Assembly: GCA_021802775.1 (NCBI GenBank)
Contig: JAJZRJ010000028.1
Span: 1-35,242 of the forward strand
Length of the DNA: 35,242 nucleotides
Origin: Deltaproteobacteria bacterium
Lineage (GTDB): Bacteria > Desulfobacterota > Desulfobulbia > Desulfobulbales > Desulfurivibrionaceae
Direction: 5' to 3'
Below are positions 23,157-33,152 of the stretch, piece by piece. The notes under the pieces are model-generated. The model was not told the DNA's origin and did no database searches. It saw only the letters and a program-made list of their open reading frames with translations. Position numbers and translations under genes: made by a program. Numbering within the stretch: the first letter of the stretch is position 1; the number at the start of each line of letters is the position of its first letter.

Positions 23157-23678
23157 GTCGTAGCGTTCCTGTTCGCTGTAGATGCAGCCGCAATAGGGCT
23201 GGCGGTAAAGGCCCATGGCCTTGGCCAGTTCGATGCCCTGTTGCCACCCCTCGCGAAAATCCCGGTAATAAAACGGCACCCCGCTTGCTGCTCCGATCCG
23301 TTCGCCCGTGGCGCGGATGGTGTCATGCTTTTGGTAGCGGCTGTAGAGCAGGGTGGTGGTGAAGGCCTCGGCCCCGATCTTCCTGGCATGGGCGGCGGTG
23401 GCCAGGAGGCGCATCTCGTAGCAGTAGTTGCAGCGCTCTTCCTCGTGGAAAACCACCTGGCGCAGGTATTCTTTGAGGCCGTATTCCCGCACCGTTTCCA
23501 CCTGGAACGCCATGATTGTGCTCAGGGTATCGAGCGCCGCGAGGCGCCGCTGGAATTCCCGGAAGGGATGGATGTTCGGGTTGTGGAAGAAGCCGGTGGG
23601 GTGAATCCCTTCGTCGCGCAGCAGGGTAAGCGGGTAGGCGGTGCAGGGACCGCAGCAGACGTGGAGCACGAGTTTCAT
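23133..23678 (-). CDS. queH: Epoxyqueuosine reductase QueH
   Basis: QueH performs the last step of queuosine synthesis in tRNA, reducing epoxyqueuosine with an Fe-S cluster. It is the non-homologous replacement of QueG. The 181-residue protein shows the DUF208 hallmarks: LHVCCGPCTAYPL at the N-terminus, FHNPNIHPFREFQRR, the CNYCYEMRL pair, TTTLLYSRYQKHD and the C-terminal QPYCGCIYSEQER. The cysteines (CC...C, CxxC, CxC) match the family's cluster and diiron-type ligands. It begins eight bases after the NifA-like gene stop and is probably co-transcribed. Confidence 0.94.
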   Translation of the reverse strand: MKLVLHVCCGPCTAYPLTLLRDEGIHPTGFFHNPNIHPFREFQRRLAALDTLSTIMAFQVETVREYGLKEYLRQVVFHEEERCNYCYEMRLLATAAHARKIGAEAFTTTLLYSRYQKHDTIRATGERIGAASGVPFYYRDFREGWQQGIELAKAMGLYRQPYCGCIYSEQERYDKKGRRQE

Positions 23679-23686
23679 GGCGCCGC

Positions 23687-25234
<1,548 letters not shown>

Positions 25235-25432
25235 GGTGTCTTTCGTTTTGGTGAAACATAATTATTAAACCAGAACGCAATGTAACAAATTTGTGCATAA
25301 GTGCACCTGAAATATGATCAGGCAAGGGAATTTTTGCCTGGTGCGCTCTTGCCGTTTTTATTTCCGTCCCGGATTGCGGCACCTGCGGGCATGGGCTGGC
25401 TGTCAGGCGGCGCCGCAGTGGTGAAATTCGAT

Positions 25433-25461
25433 TTGACAGCACGCCACGATTCGTGTTGGAT
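25433..25461 (+). promoter_or_regulatory. Candidate promoter for the chemoreceptor gene
   Basis: TTGACA (25433-25438) is a perfect -35; the element 17 bases on is TTGGAT (25456-25461), a weak -10. A slightly later TAAAAT would be too far. It lies about 60 bases before the ATG, which has GAGGGAGGA upstream. Sequence-based suggestion only. Confidence 0.3.
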
Positions 25462-25523
25462 AAAATATCATGAAATCGGGTTGTTGTTACTCCGGATAAT
25501 AAGCATTCTTAAGAGGGAGGATC

Positions 25524-27110
25524 ATGTTTCAGGGATCGAGTTTGCGCATGAAGTTGTGGGGCGGCTTCCTGGTGCCGCTCTGTGGGGTCGTGCTGCTGGT
25601 GGGCAGCCTGCTGCTCGTGGCCGCCAGGGTGGATCGCGCCACGGAAAACATGTCGAAATCTTTCACCGGAGCGGTTGCCGCCAAGCAACTGCAACAGGAC
25701 ATCATCCAGGTCCAGCAGTGGCTTACCGATATTTCCGCCACCCGGGGGCTGGACGGACTCGATGACGGCTTCAAGGAGGCGGAGAGCCATCGCGCCTCCT
25801 TTTATGAGGGGATAGCAACTTTCCGCACCCTCTATAAGGAAACGAACGCCAAGGAAAAATTGGCGCGGCTGGACCTCATCGTGGCCAATTTCGAGACCTA
25901 CTACGCGACAGGCAAGGAGATGGCCCAGGCGTTTATCGATGGCGGCCCGGCGCTGGGCAACAAAATGATGGGCAACTTCGACAATGCGGCAGCGAAACTC
26001 TCCGAAGCGTTCCAACCTTTGCTGGATGAGAGTGTTGCTCGGAGCGCGGATGAACGGAGCGGAATTTTGGCACTGCTGCGGACCCTGGCGATTATTGGAA
26101 TCGCCATCGCGCTTGCAACTCTGGCGATCGTGGTATTGCTGATCCGCACCGTCACCCGTCCGCTTTATCGGGTGAGCCGGAGCCTCAGGGGGGCCGCCAA
26201 GCAGGTAACCGGCGCCGCAGGGGAGATATCCTCCTCCAGTCATACCCTGGCCCAGGGCGCCTCGGAACAGACCGCCTCCATCGAGGAGACCTCGGCCACC
26301 ACCGAGGAGGTCGCCTCCATGATCCGGCAGGATGCGGAGAATCTGCGGGAGGCCGACCGGCTGATGCAGGAGGCCGGCCAGGGGATCGGCGAGGCGGATG
26401 GCGCCATGAAGCGGCTTACCGCTTCCATGCAGGAAATTTCGGTGGCCAGCAGCGAAACCCAGAAGATCATCAAGACCATCGACGAGATCGCTTTCCAGAC
26501 CAACCTGCTGGCGCTCAACGCCGCGGTGGAGGCGGCCCGGGCCGGCGAGGCCGGGGCCGGCTTCGCGGTGGTGGCCGACGAGGTGCGCAATCTGGCCATG
26601 CGCGCCGCCGAGGCGGCGAAAAACACCTCGCAGCTCATCGAGGGCACGATGCAGAAGGTAAAGGCCGGCAGCATGCTGGCGAGCGAAGCGGACGAAGCCT
26701 TTGCGCGGGTGGCGCGGTCCAGCGGCCGCATCAGCGCGCTGGTCGCCGAAGTGGCTGGTTCCTTCCAGGAGCAGGCCAAGGCCGTTCAGCAGGTGAGCGG
26801 CACCATCAGCGAGATTGAGTCGGTGGTGCAGAGCCAGGCCGCGACTGCCGAGGAAACGGCCGCGGCTTCCGAGGAGCTTTCCGCCCAGGCGGCGATGATG
26901 CAGGAGATTGCCGCGGAACTCGATATTCTGGTGGAGGGGGCCAAGGGCGCCGTTCCCGGCGTCTCGGCAGAATCGCCGTTGAAACGGCCACCGGTTCCTT
27001 CCGCCAAACAACCGGCACCGTCGGCGCCCAAATCCTTGCCGGCATCCCCCTCCAAACAGAAGGCTGCCGAAGCGAAATCCCCGGATGACCAGGAGTTTGA
27101 AGATTTTTGA
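25524..27110 (+). CDS. Methyl-accepting chemotaxis protein
   Basis: The 528-residue receptor has a first membrane helix ([19 protein letters not shown]) and a ~150-residue helical periplasmic domain of four-helix-bundle character. A second helix follows ([20 protein letters not shown]), then a HAMP-like linker and the signalling domain. The highly conserved hairpin tip is [20 protein letters not shown] followed by [20 protein letters not shown]. It binds CheW/CheA. The C-terminus is a proline/serine-rich tail without a NWETF-type CheR tether. Ligand unknown. Strong ribosome-binding site GGGAGGA before the ATG. No chemotaxis genes are adjacent. Confidence 0.95.
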   Translation: MFQGSSLRMKLWGGFLVPLCGVVLLVGSLLLVAARVDRATENMSKSFTGAVAAKQLQQDIIQVQQWLTDISATRGLDGLDDGFKEAESHRASFYEGIATFRTLYKETNAKEKLARLDLIVANFETYYATGKEMAQAFIDGGPALGNKMMGNFDNAAAKLSEAFQPLLDESVARSADERSGILALLRTLAIIGIAIALATLAIVVLLIRTVTRPLYRVSRSLRGAAKQVTGAAGEISSSSHTLAQGASEQTASIEETSATTEEVASMIRQDAENLREADRLMQEAGQGIGEADGAMKRLTASMQEISVASSETQKIIKTIDEIAFQTNLLALNAAVEAARAGEAGAGFAVVADEVRNLAMRAAEAAKNTSQLIEGTMQKVKAGSMLASEADEAFARVARSSGRISALVAEVAGSFQEQAKAVQQVSGTISEIESVVQSQAATAEETAAASEELSAQAAMMQEIAAELDILVEGAKGAVPGVSAESPLKRPPVPSAKQPAPSAPKSLPASPSKQKAAEAKSPDDQEFEDF

Positions 27111-27111
27111 G

Positions 27112-27656
27112 CTAGGCCGGCGCCGGCAGGAAGGGCGCCATGGCGGCGACCCAGGTTTCATAGCCGGCCTGGCCCAGGTGCACGCCATCCTCTAGAAAAA
27201 GCGGCTGGCGCGAGGGCGCCGCCAGAAAGGCGGCATGGACATCGATGTATGTCGCGCCGCTCCGGGCGGCCATCGCCCGCAGCCGGTCATTGAGCCGCGG
27301 GATGACGCTGTCGTTGAGCCAGGGAAGCGTCATGGGCAGCAGACTGGTGACATGGAGAGGCACGCCAGGATACGATTCGCCAGCCAGGCGACGATCGTCT
27401 CGTAATCGGGCGGAAAGCCGTAATCCTCCATGGCCACGTTGTTGGTGCCGATCATGACGCAGAACCAGCCCGGCCGGGCCGCCTGCTGCCTGATCAGCGG
27501 CAAGCGGGCTTTTAGTCCCTGCACCGTATCGCCGGCCAGACCGAGGTTCACCACCCGATGGTCCGGAAAACGGGCCTGCCAGTCGTAATATTCGATCAGC
27601 GAATCCCCGAGCAGAACCAGTTCCTTCCGATTGCCCCGCGGCGTTGCCCAGGTCAT
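27112..27656 (-). pseudogene. SGNH/GDSL-type esterase, frameshifted
   Basis: Two overlapping frames together make one SGNH hydrolase. The first (27656 down to about 27360) has block I LVLLGDSLIEYYDW with nucleophile Ser19, block II VVNLGLAGDTVQ and block III MIGTNN. The second (27363 to 27112) begins VPLHVTSLLPMTLPWL and holds block V DGVHLGQAGYE with the catalytic Asp and His. A single missing base near 27360-27366, within CTGGCGTGCC, separates them. The first frame alone ends after 108 residues without the Asp/His. Either the gene is broken or the base is a sequencing error. The start overlaps the glgX stop (ATGA), showing it belonged to the glgX operon. Confidence 0.85.
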
Positions 27657-29767
27657 GCCGGGTCGCTTTTTCCGGCTATCAGCACCACGGCGCCGAAGCC
27701 GGCCACCGCCACGTTGCTGAAGGCCAGCGGCAGGCTGCGCGCCTCCTCGACAATGTCGTGGGGCGAGGGCGCGGCAGTGTCGATCAGTTTGTGCCAGCGG
27801 CGTCCTCTGGGCGGGGCCGGCGTCCGGAAGATGCGGGTGGCGCGGTGGCTGTTCAGCATGACGAAGAAATCGCGGCCGGCGTCGCTGCCGGGCGGGGCGA
27901 CGAGGTGGAAGCCCAGGGTTTTGGCCGTCGCCGACCAGTCCGGCTGGCCGGGCGCCAGCGACTGCCAGAGAATTTCCATGTCACTGCCGACGGCGGGCGG
28001 CGGGAAAAAGGTTTCGCGCCGGAACAGGGGGTGGTTCTTGCGCAGGGCGATGAGCAGCCGGAAGAAGCGGAGCAAGGCACGGTTTTTGGTGGCCAGCTGC
28101 CAATCGACCCAGCCGGTTTCGTTGTCCTGGCACCAGGCGTTGTTGTTGCCGTGCTGGGTGCGGCCGAACTCGTCGCCGGCCACGAACATCGGCACTCCCT
28201 GGGAGAGGAAGAGGATCACCGCAGCGGTGCGGATGCGGCGCATCCGCAGGGCGTTGATCGCCGGATCGTCGGTCTCTCCCTCGGCCCCGCTGTTCCAGCT
28301 CAGGTTGTGATCGGAGCCGTCGCGGTTGCCCTCGCCGTTGGCCTCGTTGTGCTTCCGGTCGTAGCTCATCAGGTCGTAGAGGGTGAAACCGTCGTGGCTG
28401 GCGAGGAAGTTGATCGAGTTGAAGGGGTGGCGGTTCTGCTGGTAGAGGTCGGCGCTGCCGGCGATGCGGGTGGCAATGGCCGGCACCATGCCCTCCTGGC
28501 CGCGGAGGAAGGCGCGCACGTCGTCGCGGAAGCGGCCGTTCCACTCGGCCCAGCGGAAGTGGGAGGAGAAGGAGCCCACCTGGTAGAGCCCGGCGGCATC
28601 CCACGCCTCGGCGATGATCTTGGTGTGGGCGAGGATCGGGTCCTCGGCGATCTTTTCCACCATCGGCGGGTTGGCCAGCACCTCGCCCTTGGGCCCGCGG
28701 CCGAGGATCGAGGCGAGGTCGAAGCGGAAGCCGTCCACGTGCATCTCGATCACCCAGTAGCGCAGGCAGTCGAGGATCAGATGCCGCACCCACGGGTGGT
28801 TGCAGTTCACCGTGTTGCCGCAGCCCGAGAAGTTGAGGTAGTCGCGGGTCTGTTCGTCGAGCAGGTAGTAGATGGTGTTGTCGATGCCGCGGAAGCTGAT
28901 CACCGGCCCATTGGCGCCGCCCTCGGCGGTATGGTTGAAGACCACGTCGAGGATCACCTCGATGCCGGCCCGGTGCAGCGCCTTGACCATCGCCTTGAAC
29001 TCCCGCACCTGATTGCCGTTGCGGCCGTTCACCGCGTAGGCGGCCTTGGGCGCGAAGAAGGCCAGCGGGCTGTAGCCCCAGAAGTTGCGCAACCGCTGGC
29101 CGGTTTCCGGGTTGCGGAAGGTGGGCTCGTGTTCGTTGAATTCCGCCACCGGCAGCAGTTCCACCGCGGTGATTCCCAGTTTTTTGAGGTGGGGAATCTT
29201 TTCGATCACCCCCCGATAGGTGCCGGGGTGGTCCACCTTGGCGCTGCGGTGGCGGGTGAAGCCGCGCACGTGCAGTTCGTAGATCACCGTGTCCTTGAGC
29301 GGGATATTGAGGGGGCGGTCCCCCTCCCAGTCGAAATCGTTCTCCACGTGGAGGCAGCGGCGCTGGAAGGTGGAGAGCGGCCCGCAAAGACCGGTGCGGC
29401 AGTACGCCATTCCCCACTCCGAGCCACCGGTGAGCGCCTTGGCATAGGGATCGAGCAGGAGTTTGTCCGGCTGGTACCAGTGGCCGCTGCCGTGCGGGTC
29501 GCAGGGGCCGGCCATGCGGTAGCCGTAGCGCAGGGTAGGGTCGAAATCGCGGATCAGCAGGTGCCAGACATCGCCGGTTTTGTTGACCCGCGGGTCAAAG
29601 GCCAGTTCCGCCACCGGCTCTTCCATGCCGGAGCGAAAGAAGACCAGCCATACCGCAGTGGCATGGCGGGCGAAGATGGCGAAGTTGTAACCATCGGCGC
29701 GGCAGGTGACCCCCATGGGCAGAGGGTAACCGGCGCTGGTCTTGAAGACGAGGGGCATGTGACTCAC
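27653..29767 (-). CDS. glgX: Glycogen debranching enzyme GlgX (isoamylase-type)
   Basis: GlgX hydrolyses alpha-1,6 branches of phosphorylase-limit glycogen. The 704-residue protein has an N-terminal CBM48-like domain (VTCRADGYNFAIFARHATAV), then the GH13 barrel: IYELHVRGFTRH, GITAVELLPVAEFNEHEP, FWGYSPLAFFAP and VILDVVFNHTAEGG. Catalytic residues are nucleophile Asp350 in VDGFRFDLAS, acid Glu387 in IIAEAWDAAG, and Asp459 in FLASHDGF. MFVAGDEFGRTQHGNNNAWCQDN is cut by length only; its visible core AGDEFGRTQHGNNNAW is typical. Start 29767; an ATG three codons in is an alternative. No other glycogen genes are in view. Confidence 0.95.
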   Translation of the reverse strand: MSHMPLVFKTSAGYPLPMGVTCRADGYNFAIFARHATAVWLVFFRSGMEEPVAELAFDPRVNKTGDVWHLLIRDFDPTLRYGYRMAGPCDPHGSGHWYQPDKLLLDPYAKALTGGSEWGMAYCRTGLCGPLSTFQRRCLHVENDFDWEGDRPLNIPLKDTVIYELHVRGFTRHRSAKVDHPGTYRGVIEKIPHLKKLGITAVELLPVAEFNEHEPTFRNPETGQRLRNFWGYSPLAFFAPKAAYAVNGRNGNQVREFKAMVKALHRAGIEVILDVVFNHTAEGGANGPVISFRGIDNTIYYLLDEQTRDYLNFSGCGNTVNCNHPWVRHLILDCLRYWVIEMHVDGFRFDLASILGRGPKGEVLANPPMVEKIAEDPILAHTKIIAEAWDAAGLYQVGSFSSHFRWAEWNGRFRDDVRAFLRGQEGMVPAIATRIAGSADLYQQNRHPFNSINFLASHDGFTLYDLMSYDRKHNEANGEGNRDGSDHNLSWNSGAEGETDDPAINALRMRRIRTAAVILFLSQGVPMFVAGDEFGRTQHGNNNAWCQDNETGWVDWQLATKNRALLRFFRLLIALRKNHPLFRRETFFPPPAVGSDMEILWQSLAPGQPDWSATAKTLGFHLVAPPGSDAGRDFFVMLNSHRATRIFRTPAPPRGRRWHKLIDTAAPSPHDIVEEARSLPLAFSNVAVAGFGAVVLIAGKSDPA

Positions 29768-29799
29768 CGTGCTGAGGTTGTCTGGCTCGCATCAGCATA

Positions 29800-29843
29800 C
29801 CGTGACAACGCGGCAAAAGTCCATCCCCGGAGTTTTGGGGATG
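29800..29843 (+). repeat. Copy A of a ~43-bp element upstream of the first AAA_14 gene
   Basis: The core GTCCATCCCCGGAGT and flanking TGACA..CGCGG..GCAA match, with few differences and small gaps, the sequence at 31134-31175. In this copy CATCCCC and GGGGATG form a hairpin. The element ends 47 bases before the ATG at 29891. Confidence 0.6.
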
Positions 29844-29890
29844 AAGAAAATACTTTTGCATTTAGTGCAACTATATGTAACTATCATTGC

Positions 29891-31036
29891 ATGAAGAACA
29901 GAAAACACTGGCAGCGGAGGATTGCCGAATTCCTGGGCAGACGTTCCATTCTCTGGCTTTCCGGGGTTCGTCGGGCCGGCAAGACATTGTTGTGTCAGAG
30001 TCTTGCCAATGCGGAATATTTTGACTGCGAGCTGCCCAGCACCCGGCGGATGACCGATGACCCGGAAGCCTTCCTGAAAGGATTGCCGGACAGGCTGATC
30101 GTCCTGGACGAAATACACCGCCTGGCCAACCCTTCCGAACTGCTGAAGATTGCCGCCGACCATTATCCGGCCATCAGGATCATCGCCACCGGCTCCTCCA
30201 CCCTGGGCGCCTCCGCCAAGTTTCGCGACACCCTGGCCGGCCGCAAGAGCGACCTCTGGCTGACCCCGATGATCGCCGCCGATGGCGTCGAGTTCGGCAA
30301 CACGAACCTTGCGCGCCGCATGCTCCACGGCGGGCTGCCGCCGTTTTTTCTGGACGACCACCCGGCCGAGGCCGCTTACCAGGAGTGGGTTGACGGCTAC
30401 TGGGCCAAGGATATCCTGGAGCTTTTCCGCCTGGAGCGGCGGCATTCGTTCCAGCGGTTGCTGGAGTTGCTGCTGGCCAATAGCGGCGGCATCTTCGAGG
30501 CCACGAAATACGCGCGCCCCTGCGAGGTCAGCCGCCCCACCATCACCAACTATCTGGCCGTATTGGAGGCCACCTTCGTCGCCCATGTGATCAGGCCGTT
30601 TTCCAGCTATAAACCGGCGGAGATCGTGGCGGCGCCGAAGGTCTACGGTTTCGATACCGGCTTTGTCTGCTGCTTCAAGGGGTGGAACACCCTCCGGCCC
30701 GATGATATGGGAATTCTGTGGGAACATCTGGTGCTGAACGAGTTGCACGGCTGCCTGCAAACCCGCGAGATCAACTATTGGCGGGACAAGCGCGGCAATG
30801 AGGTGGATTTTGTCCTCCCCCGCCGCCGCGGCGGCCCGGTGGCCATCGAGTGCAAGTGGCGAGCCGAGCAGTTCGATCCCGGCCCGCTGAAGCTGTTCCG
30901 GAAGCGCTATCCCCAGGGGGCCTCGTTCCTGGTGGCCCAGGATATTGCACGCCCATACCGCAAGCGGTTCGGCGATTGCGAGGTGTTGTGCTGCAACCTG
31001 ACCGATCTGATCAAGAAACTGGCAGAGATGCAGTAG
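29891..31036 (+). CDS. AAA_14/DUF4143 ATPase with PD-(D/E)XK-like C-terminus (first copy)
   Basis: The 381-residue protein belongs to the AAA_14/DUF4143 family of P-loop ATPases fused to a restriction-nuclease-like domain. Walker A is GVRRAGKT (residues 25-32) and Walker B is LIVLDEIH (69-76), with IIATGSSTLG after it. The C-terminal domain carries EVDF and, 14 residues later, ECK (Glu304, Asp306, Glu320, Lys322), as in PD-(D/E)XK folds. The middle holds a winged-helix-like segment (EVSRPTITNYLAVLEATFV). No Shine-Dalgarno is seen; a -10-like TAACTAT at 29878-29884 sits so close to ATG 29891 that a leaderless mRNA is possible. The biological role of the family is not established. Confidence 0.88.
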   Translation: MKNRKHWQRRIAEFLGRRSILWLSGVRRAGKTLLCQSLANAEYFDCELPSTRRMTDDPEAFLKGLPDRLIVLDEIHRLANPSELLKIAADHYPAIRIIATGSSTLGASAKFRDTLAGRKSDLWLTPMIAADGVEFGNTNLARRMLHGGLPPFFLDDHPAEAAYQEWVDGYWAKDILELFRLERRHSFQRLLELLLANSGGIFEATKYARPCEVSRPTITNYLAVLEATFVAHVIRPFSSYKPAEIVAAPKVYGFDTGFVCCFKGWNTLRPDDMGILWEHLVLNELHGCLQTREINYWRDKRGNEVDFVLPRRRGGPVAIECKWRAEQFDPGPLKLFRKRYPQGASFLVAQDIARPYRKRFGDCEVLCCNLTDLIKKLAEMQ

Positions 31037-31133
31037 GCCATCGTCGTTGTGGTCGTCGGCATCGGCAAGCGGGAGGAGTTCGAGTCGCCGTAAGACTTCA
31101 GAGCCAGGGAAGTCGCCTCGCGGAAAATCTTTG

Positions 31134-31175
31134 CCTTGACACGCGGTGCAATGTCCATTCCCGGAGTATGGGCAC
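31134..31175 (+). repeat. Copy B of the ~43-bp element upstream of the second AAA_14 gene
   Basis: CC-TTGACA-CGCGG-TGCAA then GTCCATTCCCGGAGT aligns with copy A at 29800-29843. It ends 91 bases before the ATG at 31267. The TTGACA in this copy is a possible -35. The rest of the 230-base gap between the two ATPase genes shows no coding frame. Confidence 0.6.
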
Positions 31176-31266
31176 CTCTTTGGTTGGCGGCAACAGCGAG
31201 TCGGCGTAGGAAAGTGGGGGATCGAATAATATTGAAGATTGAAACTTCATATTGTAAGATTGGCCT

Positions 31267-32427
31267 ATGATCCATCGCCAGGCACACTCCATCGCCCTGA
31301 AGCTTGCCAAGGGTTTTCCCATTCTCGCGCTGACCGGCCCGCGGCAGTCGGGCAAGACGACCCTGGCTCGCGCCCTGTTTCCTGATCGGGCCTATGTCAC
31401 CCTCGAAGACCCTGAGCAGAAGGAGTTCGCCCGGCACGATCCACGGGGTTTTCTTGCCCGGTTCGATGAGGGCGCGATCATCGACGAGGCGCAGCGTTGC
31501 CCGGATCTTTTCTCCTATCTGCAAGGCCTTGTCGATGATCGCCGCCGGATGGGCGACTTTATCCTGACCGGGTCACAGCAGTTCGGGCTGCGTTCTGGCA
31601 TCAGCCAGTCGCTGGCGGGACGCGTCGGCCTGGTGCAGTTGCTGCCGTTTTCCATGCCGGAACTCGCCGGTGCCGGACGCCTTGCCGACCGGCTGGATGA
31701 TCTGTTGTGGCGCGGCGGCTACCCGCCGCTGTATGACCGGCCGCTCACGCCGGATCTCTGGTTTCCCAATTACGTTGCCACGTACCTGGAGCGCGACGTG
31801 CGTCAGTTGCTGGCAGTGCGCGACCTGGACCTTTTTCAGCGATTCGTCAAACTGTGCGCGGCCCGCACCGGGCAGTTGCTCAATCTCTCATCCCTGGCAA
31901 CGGACTGCGGCATCTCCCATGTGACGGCCCGCGAATGGCTGAACGTGCTGGAGGCAAGCTACCTCGTCATGCGTCTGCCGCCCTATTTTCGCAACTTCGG
32001 CAAGCGGCTGGTAAAGACGCCCAAGCTCTATTTCCTCGACGCCGGGCTTGCCGCCTGGCTCCTCGGCATCCGCGACGCGGAGACGCTCAACACCCATGCC
32101 CAGCGCGGTGCGTTGTTCGAGACCCTGGTGGTCTCCGAGTTCGTCAAGCGGCGCTATAATGCGGCCCAGCCGGCGGATCTCTATTTCTGGCGCGACAATG
32201 TCGGCCACGAGGTGGACCTGCTGTTCGAGGCAGGGCAAGGCTTGCAGGCGGTGGAGATCAAATCGGGCGCAACCTTTGCCGGCGATTGGCTGAACGCAGT
32301 TCGGAAATGGCAGGAAATCGCCGGCGATTCCGCGCTTTTGCCCTGGGTGGTCTACGGCGGCGACCAGGGGTATCAGCGGCAGGGCACAAAGATCATGGCA
32401 TGGAAGGCTCTCGCCGGCAAGCGGTAA
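31267..32427 (+). CDS. AAA_14/DUF4143 ATPase with PD-(D/E)XK-like C-terminus (second copy)
   Basis: The 386-residue protein has the same architecture as the preceding ATPase but a clearly different sequence. Walker A is GPRQSGKT (residues 24-31), Walker B AIIDEAQ (70-76), and sensor ILTGSQQF (99-106). A helical and winged-helix-like middle (NLSSLATDCGISHVTAREWL) leads to the C-terminal nuclease-like core EVDL...EIKSG (Glu315, Asp317, Glu330, Lys332). It is the commoner subtype of the family, so the pair is not a recent tandem duplication. No Shine-Dalgarno is obvious. Function unknown; such genes are frequent in accessory regions near toxin-antitoxin pairs. Confidence 0.9.
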   Translation: MIHRQAHSIALKLAKGFPILALTGPRQSGKTTLARALFPDRAYVTLEDPEQKEFARHDPRGFLARFDEGAIIDEAQRCPDLFSYLQGLVDDRRRMGDFILTGSQQFGLRSGISQSLAGRVGLVQLLPFSMPELAGAGRLADRLDDLLWRGGYPPLYDRPLTPDLWFPNYVATYLERDVRQLLAVRDLDLFQRFVKLCAARTGQLLNLSSLATDCGISHVTAREWLNVLEASYLVMRLPPYFRNFGKRLVKTPKLYFLDAGLAAWLLGIRDAETLNTHAQRGALFETLVVSEFVKRRYNAAQPADLYFWRDNVGHEVDLLFEAGQGLQAVEIKSGATFAGDWLNAVRKWQEIAGDSALLPWVVYGGDQGYQRQGTKIMAWKALAGKR

Positions 32428-32485
32428 GGGGAAAGAGCCGCGGTCGGCCCGTTTGTTCTCTTCGGGCAAGACAATTTGCCCTCTC

Positions 32486-32523
32486 TTGAGTAATGTGGTA
32501 TTTTGGTACTTAAATTAGTACCA
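32486..32523 (+). promoter_or_regulatory. Promoter and palindromic operator of the toxin-antitoxin operon
   Basis: The perfect inverted repeat TGGTACT-taaatt-AGTACCA spans 32504-32523. A further half-site GTGGTA lies just before it. A candidate promoter TTGAGT (32486-32491) with TTAAAT (32510-32515, 18-base spacing) has its -10 inside the palindrome. This is the layout expected for autorepression by the antitoxin or toxin-antitoxin complex. Confidence 0.6.
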
Positions 32524-32537
32524 GTAGGAGTCTAAAA

Positions 32538-32801
32538 ATGAATACCATTCCTGCCCAGGAGATCAAGCGGCGCGGTATTGCCGCAGTGGATGAGCACATC
32601 GCCCAAGGTGATCTTCATGTGATCCGCAACAACCAGCCGCAGTATGTGGTGCTTTCCGAGGAGCGTTATCAGGCGTTGCTGGAGGCGGAGGACGAGGCAT
32701 ACACCGCGCGGGTGCTGGCCTCGTTGGAAGATGTGCGCGCCGGCCGGGTGCAGCGGGGCACTGCGGCGGAGTTGTTGAAGGAACTGGGCATGGAAGGGTG
32801 A
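32538..32801 (+). CDS. Phd/YefM family antitoxin
   Basis: The 87-residue protein starts MNTIPAQEIKRRGIAAVDEH and has HVIRNNQPQYVVLSEERYQ, the usual DNA-binding N-terminal half of Phd/YefM-type antitoxins. A helical C-terminal half (RGTAAELLKELGMEG) would wrap and block the toxin. AGGAG lies seven bases before the ATG. The toxin gene follows with stop and start nearly overlapping. A palindromic operator lies just upstream, fitting autoregulation. Confidence 0.88.
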   Translation: MNTIPAQEIKRRGIAAVDEHIAQGDLHVIRNNQPQYVVLSEERYQALLEAEDEAYTARVLASLEDVRAGRVQRGTAAELLKELGMEG

Positions 32802-32803
32802 GC

Positions 32804-33079
32804 ATGTACACCCTGGTTTGGACTGCCGGCTTCACCCGCACGGCCGGCAAGTTTCTCAAGCAGCACCCGGAATTGCGGGAAAAGTTCGCGGCAATTCTTC
32901 ATGACCTGGAGCGCGACCCGTTCCAGCCGTACCTCCGCTACCATCACCTGCGCGGCAAACTCGAAGGCGTGCAGGCCATCAGCATCACCTCCAGCTACCG
33001 CCTTACCCTCACCATTCTGATTGCAAACAAGGAAATCATCCTGCTCGATGTCGGCAGCCACGACGCGGTGTATCGGTAG
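32804..33079 (+). CDS. RelE/ParE superfamily toxin
   Basis: The 91-residue protein (MYTLVWTAGFTRTAGKFLKQ...) has the compact RelE/ParE layout: an N-terminal strand, two helices (LREKFAAILHDLERDPF), then LRYHHLRGKLEGVQAISI and a terminal sheet, SYRLTLTILIANKEIILLDV. YafQ/RelE toxins cut mRNA at the ribosome; ParE toxins attack gyrase. The basic YRLT and HDAVYR ending favours the RNase type, but not firmly. The start is put at ATG 32804, with GGAAGGG five bases upstream. A GTG at 32798 overlapping the antitoxin stop is the alternative. Confidence 0.87.
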   Translation: MYTLVWTAGFTRTAGKFLKQHPELREKFAAILHDLERDPFQPYLRYHHLRGKLEGVQAISITSSYRLTLTILIANKEIILLDVGSHDAVYR

Positions 33080-33152
33080 GGGTGAGGGTGAAAATTTTCA
33101 AGCTGTTAGGGGGAGAGGGATAGGATTGTTGCTGTCCTCATAGGGAAGATTT

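Noticed and set aside
25340..25360. Sigma54-like promoter TGGTGCGCTCTTGC near the NifA-like gene
   Set aside because: The GG and GC dinucleotides are one base too close for a functional -24/-12 pair.
27644..29890. A very long plus-strand open frame (over 1,100 codons) leading into the first AAA_14 gene
   Set aside because: It is the antisense of glgX, kept open by high GC. The glgX motifs and catalytic residues on the minus strand are unmistakable, and the real plus-strand protein begins at 29891.
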